A stretch of 64,000 nucleotides of DNA from Geosporobacter ferrireducens (GTDB lineage Bacteria > Bacillota > Clostridia > Peptostreptococcales > Thermotaleaceae), in NCBI RefSeq assembly GCF_001750685.1, contig NZ_CP017269.1, positions 4,691,416-4,755,415 on the forward strand, written 5' to 3'. The notes beneath the pieces were generated by a model, which saw only the letters and a list, made by a program, of their open reading frames with translations, had not been told where the DNA came from and ran no database searches. Both the position numbers and the translations under genes were made by a program. Shown piece by piece: positions 62,468 to 64,000 of this stretch. Every line of letters begins with the position of its first letter. Within the stretch, counting starts at the first letter, position 1.

Positions 62468-63667
62468 CTATGGGCAAGCAATAATTCTTCTAGACCAAAG
62501 ACACTCGGCACAGGATGGACTGTTGCCCCAGCAATCCATCTCATTGCTTTCTGTATAATTGCAGCCATCCTGAGATTTGCAATCGGTACAGGAAGGAAAA
62601 AGATTTTCATCAACAACACGTCTAAAGTTGACATATCCAGAATCCATCCAAATATCCAGAAGGCTTTTTTCATTGACATTCCCCAAGTAACAGGGATACA
62701 TTTGTTTCTTTCTACCATAGATATAGCACTGGTAGGTATGCATGAGTGCATAACAAGGGCTGATGTTGCCTTGATAGTTAATGGATAGGGACTTATCCTT
62801 CACAAACTTACAACTGCGCTCAGTACGTAATTTCATATTGGACATCTGGGCAAAAATAGTAGTTCGTAAGGATTCTTTACCGAACATACGCCCTGTATCA
62901 TCGATATCATATACAATTTCATCCTTCATGGATTCGTGATAGGGCAATAAATTACTGATAATGATCTGACTGGCTTTGAGATCGCATGCCAAACGGATCA
63001 GCTTCGGCAGATTGGCATAATTCTTCTTCATAGCTACAAACTCTATTCCCAGCTCCGGTTTTTTAGTCTTTCTTTCCTGCTTCGCAGCCTGCAAGTTAAC
63101 AACATTTTGTGTGACGCTTTGAAAGTCTGCGCCTTGACGAATTTCATTGTATTCATCCTCATCTGGACTATCTAGAGAGGTGAAGAGTACATCCAACTCT
63201 AAGTCGATCAGTTTTTGAATGTTTTCCTTTTGCAAGAAGGAACCATTTGTAATCATTTCGACCTTTAGGCCAAGATTCTTTACGGCACCCAGCATATCAA
63301 AAATCCTTGGATGGGTCATAGGCTCTCCAAAGCCGCCAAAATGGACAGATTTCAGATTAGGTAGCTCTTTAAGGTTCTTTATTATATTTTCAAAGGTTTC
63401 CCAATCCATATGGAGTAACTTATCCTGCCATGAACTGCGGATACAGGTTATACAGGAGAAATTGCATTCTGTAGTGACTTCTATATAGATCCGTTTCACA
63501 TCAGGCAGCAGGGGGATCAATCGATATCCGCCCTCTGTTGAAACAAATATAACTTCCTGCTCTTTCTCCAGAGACATTGGGAGTTGTATTTTCCCATCTT
63601 TGGCAATTACAATTTTTTTACCAACAGCGAAGAGTCCTGTTCCCAGTTCATTATTTAGTCTTTTCAT
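62468..63667 (-). CDS. radical SAM/SPASM protein, tungsten-cofactor oxidoreductase maturase type
   Basis: A 399-residue radical SAM enzyme. After a short N-terminal AbrB-like strand region, the cluster motif is CNFSCITC (about residues 69-76). The TIM-barrel part follows (GGFGEPMTHPRIFD about 115-128), and the Cys-rich C-terminal SPASM-type region (CTDCKSQDGCNY, CWGNSPSCAECLW) would bind extra FeS clusters. This layout fits maturases associated with tungsten-dependent aldehyde ferredoxin oxidoreductases. The start follows GGAGG by 8 bases. It is encoded next to a MoaD-like protein; the oxidoreductase itself would lie beyond the right edge. Confidence 0.75.
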   Translation of the reverse strand: MKRLNNELGTGLFAVGKKIVIAKDGKIQLPMSLEKEQEVIFVSTEGGYRLIPLLPDVKRIYIEVTTECNFSCITCIRSSWQDKLLHMDWETFENIIKNLKELPNLKSVHFGGFGEPMTHPRIFDMLGAVKNLGLKVEMITNGSFLQKENIQKLIDLELDVLFTSLDSPDEDEYNEIRQGADFQSVTQNVVNLQAAKQERKTKKPELGIEFVAMKKNYANLPKLIRLACDLKASQIIISNLLPYHESMKDEIVYDIDDTGRMFGKESLRTTIFAQMSNMKLRTERSCKFVKDKSLSINYQGNISPCYALMHTYQCYIYGRKKQMYPCYLGNVNEKSLLDIWMDSGYVNFRRVVDENLFPSCTDCKSQDGCNYTESNEMDCWGNSPSCAECLWSRRIIACP

Positions 63668-63693
63668 CCACGTTCCTCCAATAACGTTAATTC

Positions 63694-63993
63694 TTACTTC
63701 TTTTTAATTTTAAAGTTTGCTTCATTATCTTGGTTTTTACCATAAAACCCTAGAGCTATCCGATATGGACCGGGACAGCCAGGAGGCAGAAAAGCCACAC
63801 GATCTCCTGGATGGATCACATAATCTAAAGCTTGGACAAAGCCATTTACGAAAATTACTTCAATTTCATCCAACGGAATTTCAAACTCTTCAGCTAATTC
63901 AGCACCTGTTATAGGTTTGTCGAGGTTCATGATTACAGGAATTTTACCGTATTTTTTTCGAAAAGCCGCATCCAAATGCAGAAAACCCCTCAC
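63694..63993 (-). CDS. MoaD/ThiS-like protein, possibly cut by the window edge
   Basis: About 99 residues. The ITGAELAEEFEIPLDEIEVIFVNGFVQALDYVIHPGDRVAFLPPGCPGPYR stretch matches the ubiquitin-like MoaD/ThiS fold seen beside tungsten-type oxidoreductases. The usual terminal diglycine is not at the end: the protein continues past PGCPGPYR to a Lys-rich tail, so a tail may be trimmed or it may not act as a sulfur carrier. Its start (GTG 63993) is 7 bases from the edge, so a start further upstream is possible. Confidence 0.7.
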   Translation of the reverse strand: MRGFLHLDAAFRKKYGKIPVIMNLDKPITGAELAEEFEIPLDEIEVIFVNGFVQALDYVIHPGDRVAFLPPGCPGPYRIALGFYGKNQDNEANFKIKKK

Positions 63994-64000
63994 CTCGATC

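Overview
The window is AT-rich DNA from an anaerobic Firmicute, most probably a spore-forming member of the Clostridia. The evidence is consistent Gram-positive signals (strong AGGAGG-type ribosome sites, sigma-A promoters, T-tailed hairpin terminators), an S-layer-homology surface protease, a YIEGIA/capping-subunit pair typical of spore-formers, anaerobic glycerol-3-phosphate-dehydrogenase-like flavoproteins, a xanthine-dehydrogenase-type molybdoenzyme and a tungsten-cofactor radical SAM maturase. I see no rRNA, tRNA, CRISPR array, intact insertion sequence or prophage. The species cannot be named from sequence alone.

Layout. 0-3.3 kb: a four-gene set (DUF917, DUF1177, AroM, M29 aminopeptidase). 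3.8-5.6 kb: a triple-PAS diguanylate cyclase. 5.8-12.1 kb: a drug-response-like stretch with a TetR regulator and its probable operator, a rifampin-phosphotransferase-shaped PEP-utilising enzyme, a decayed RND efflux pump and an SMR exporter. 12.1-27.7 kb: two tandem AraC regulators, a MalT-type LuxR ATPase regulator, and two very large secreted proteins (SLH-anchored subtilase; beta-helix protein), with a conserved intergenic element present three times around them. 27.8-30.2 kb: a DUF438/hemerythrin/PAS protein behind a CRP/FNR-type promoter, and a DUF454 membrane protein. 30.3-31.4 kb (minus): the YIEGIA pair. 31.8-35.5 kb: a three-subunit molybdenum hydroxylase. 35.5-39.9 kb (minus): a Gln-rich protein, a DUF1667/FAD/FAD-BFD trio and its FadR-type regulator. 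40-41.2 kb: a small membrane ORF and an EamA exporter. 41.3-46.8 kb: an Asp-box repeat protein, an OmpR/histidine kinase pair and a MacB/FtsX ABC pair. 46.8-60.1 kb: a hybrid ABC operon followed by a BlaI/BlaR1 pair. 60.3-62 kb: a lipoprotein cyclophilin and a YhhN protein. 62.1-64 kb (minus): two MoaD-like proteins around a tungsten-type radical SAM maturase.

How the parts connect. Two regulatory links can be read from the DNA. First, the promoters of the Asp-box protein and of the MacB/FtsX pair share the same direct repeat (TTAAAGGTTC-CTAAAG) at exactly the same distance from the -10 box, which suggests one regulon of the OmpR-type regulator encoded between them. Second, ACTAT-N4-ATAGT palindromes occur three times around the promoter of the hybrid ABC operon (46.87-46.95 kb) and once in the blaI promoter (58.28 kb), each with a TTGACA-17-TAGTAT promoter, which suggests that the BlaI/BlaR1 pair controls the operon. 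That operon mixes sugar-importer parts (two MalF/G permeases, a MalK ATPase, a propeller-fused binding lipoprotein, a YesL-like protein) with exporter-type parts (HlyD-like adaptor, FtsX-like protein). It is the best candidate here for an undescribed system; its substrate and direction of transport are unknown.
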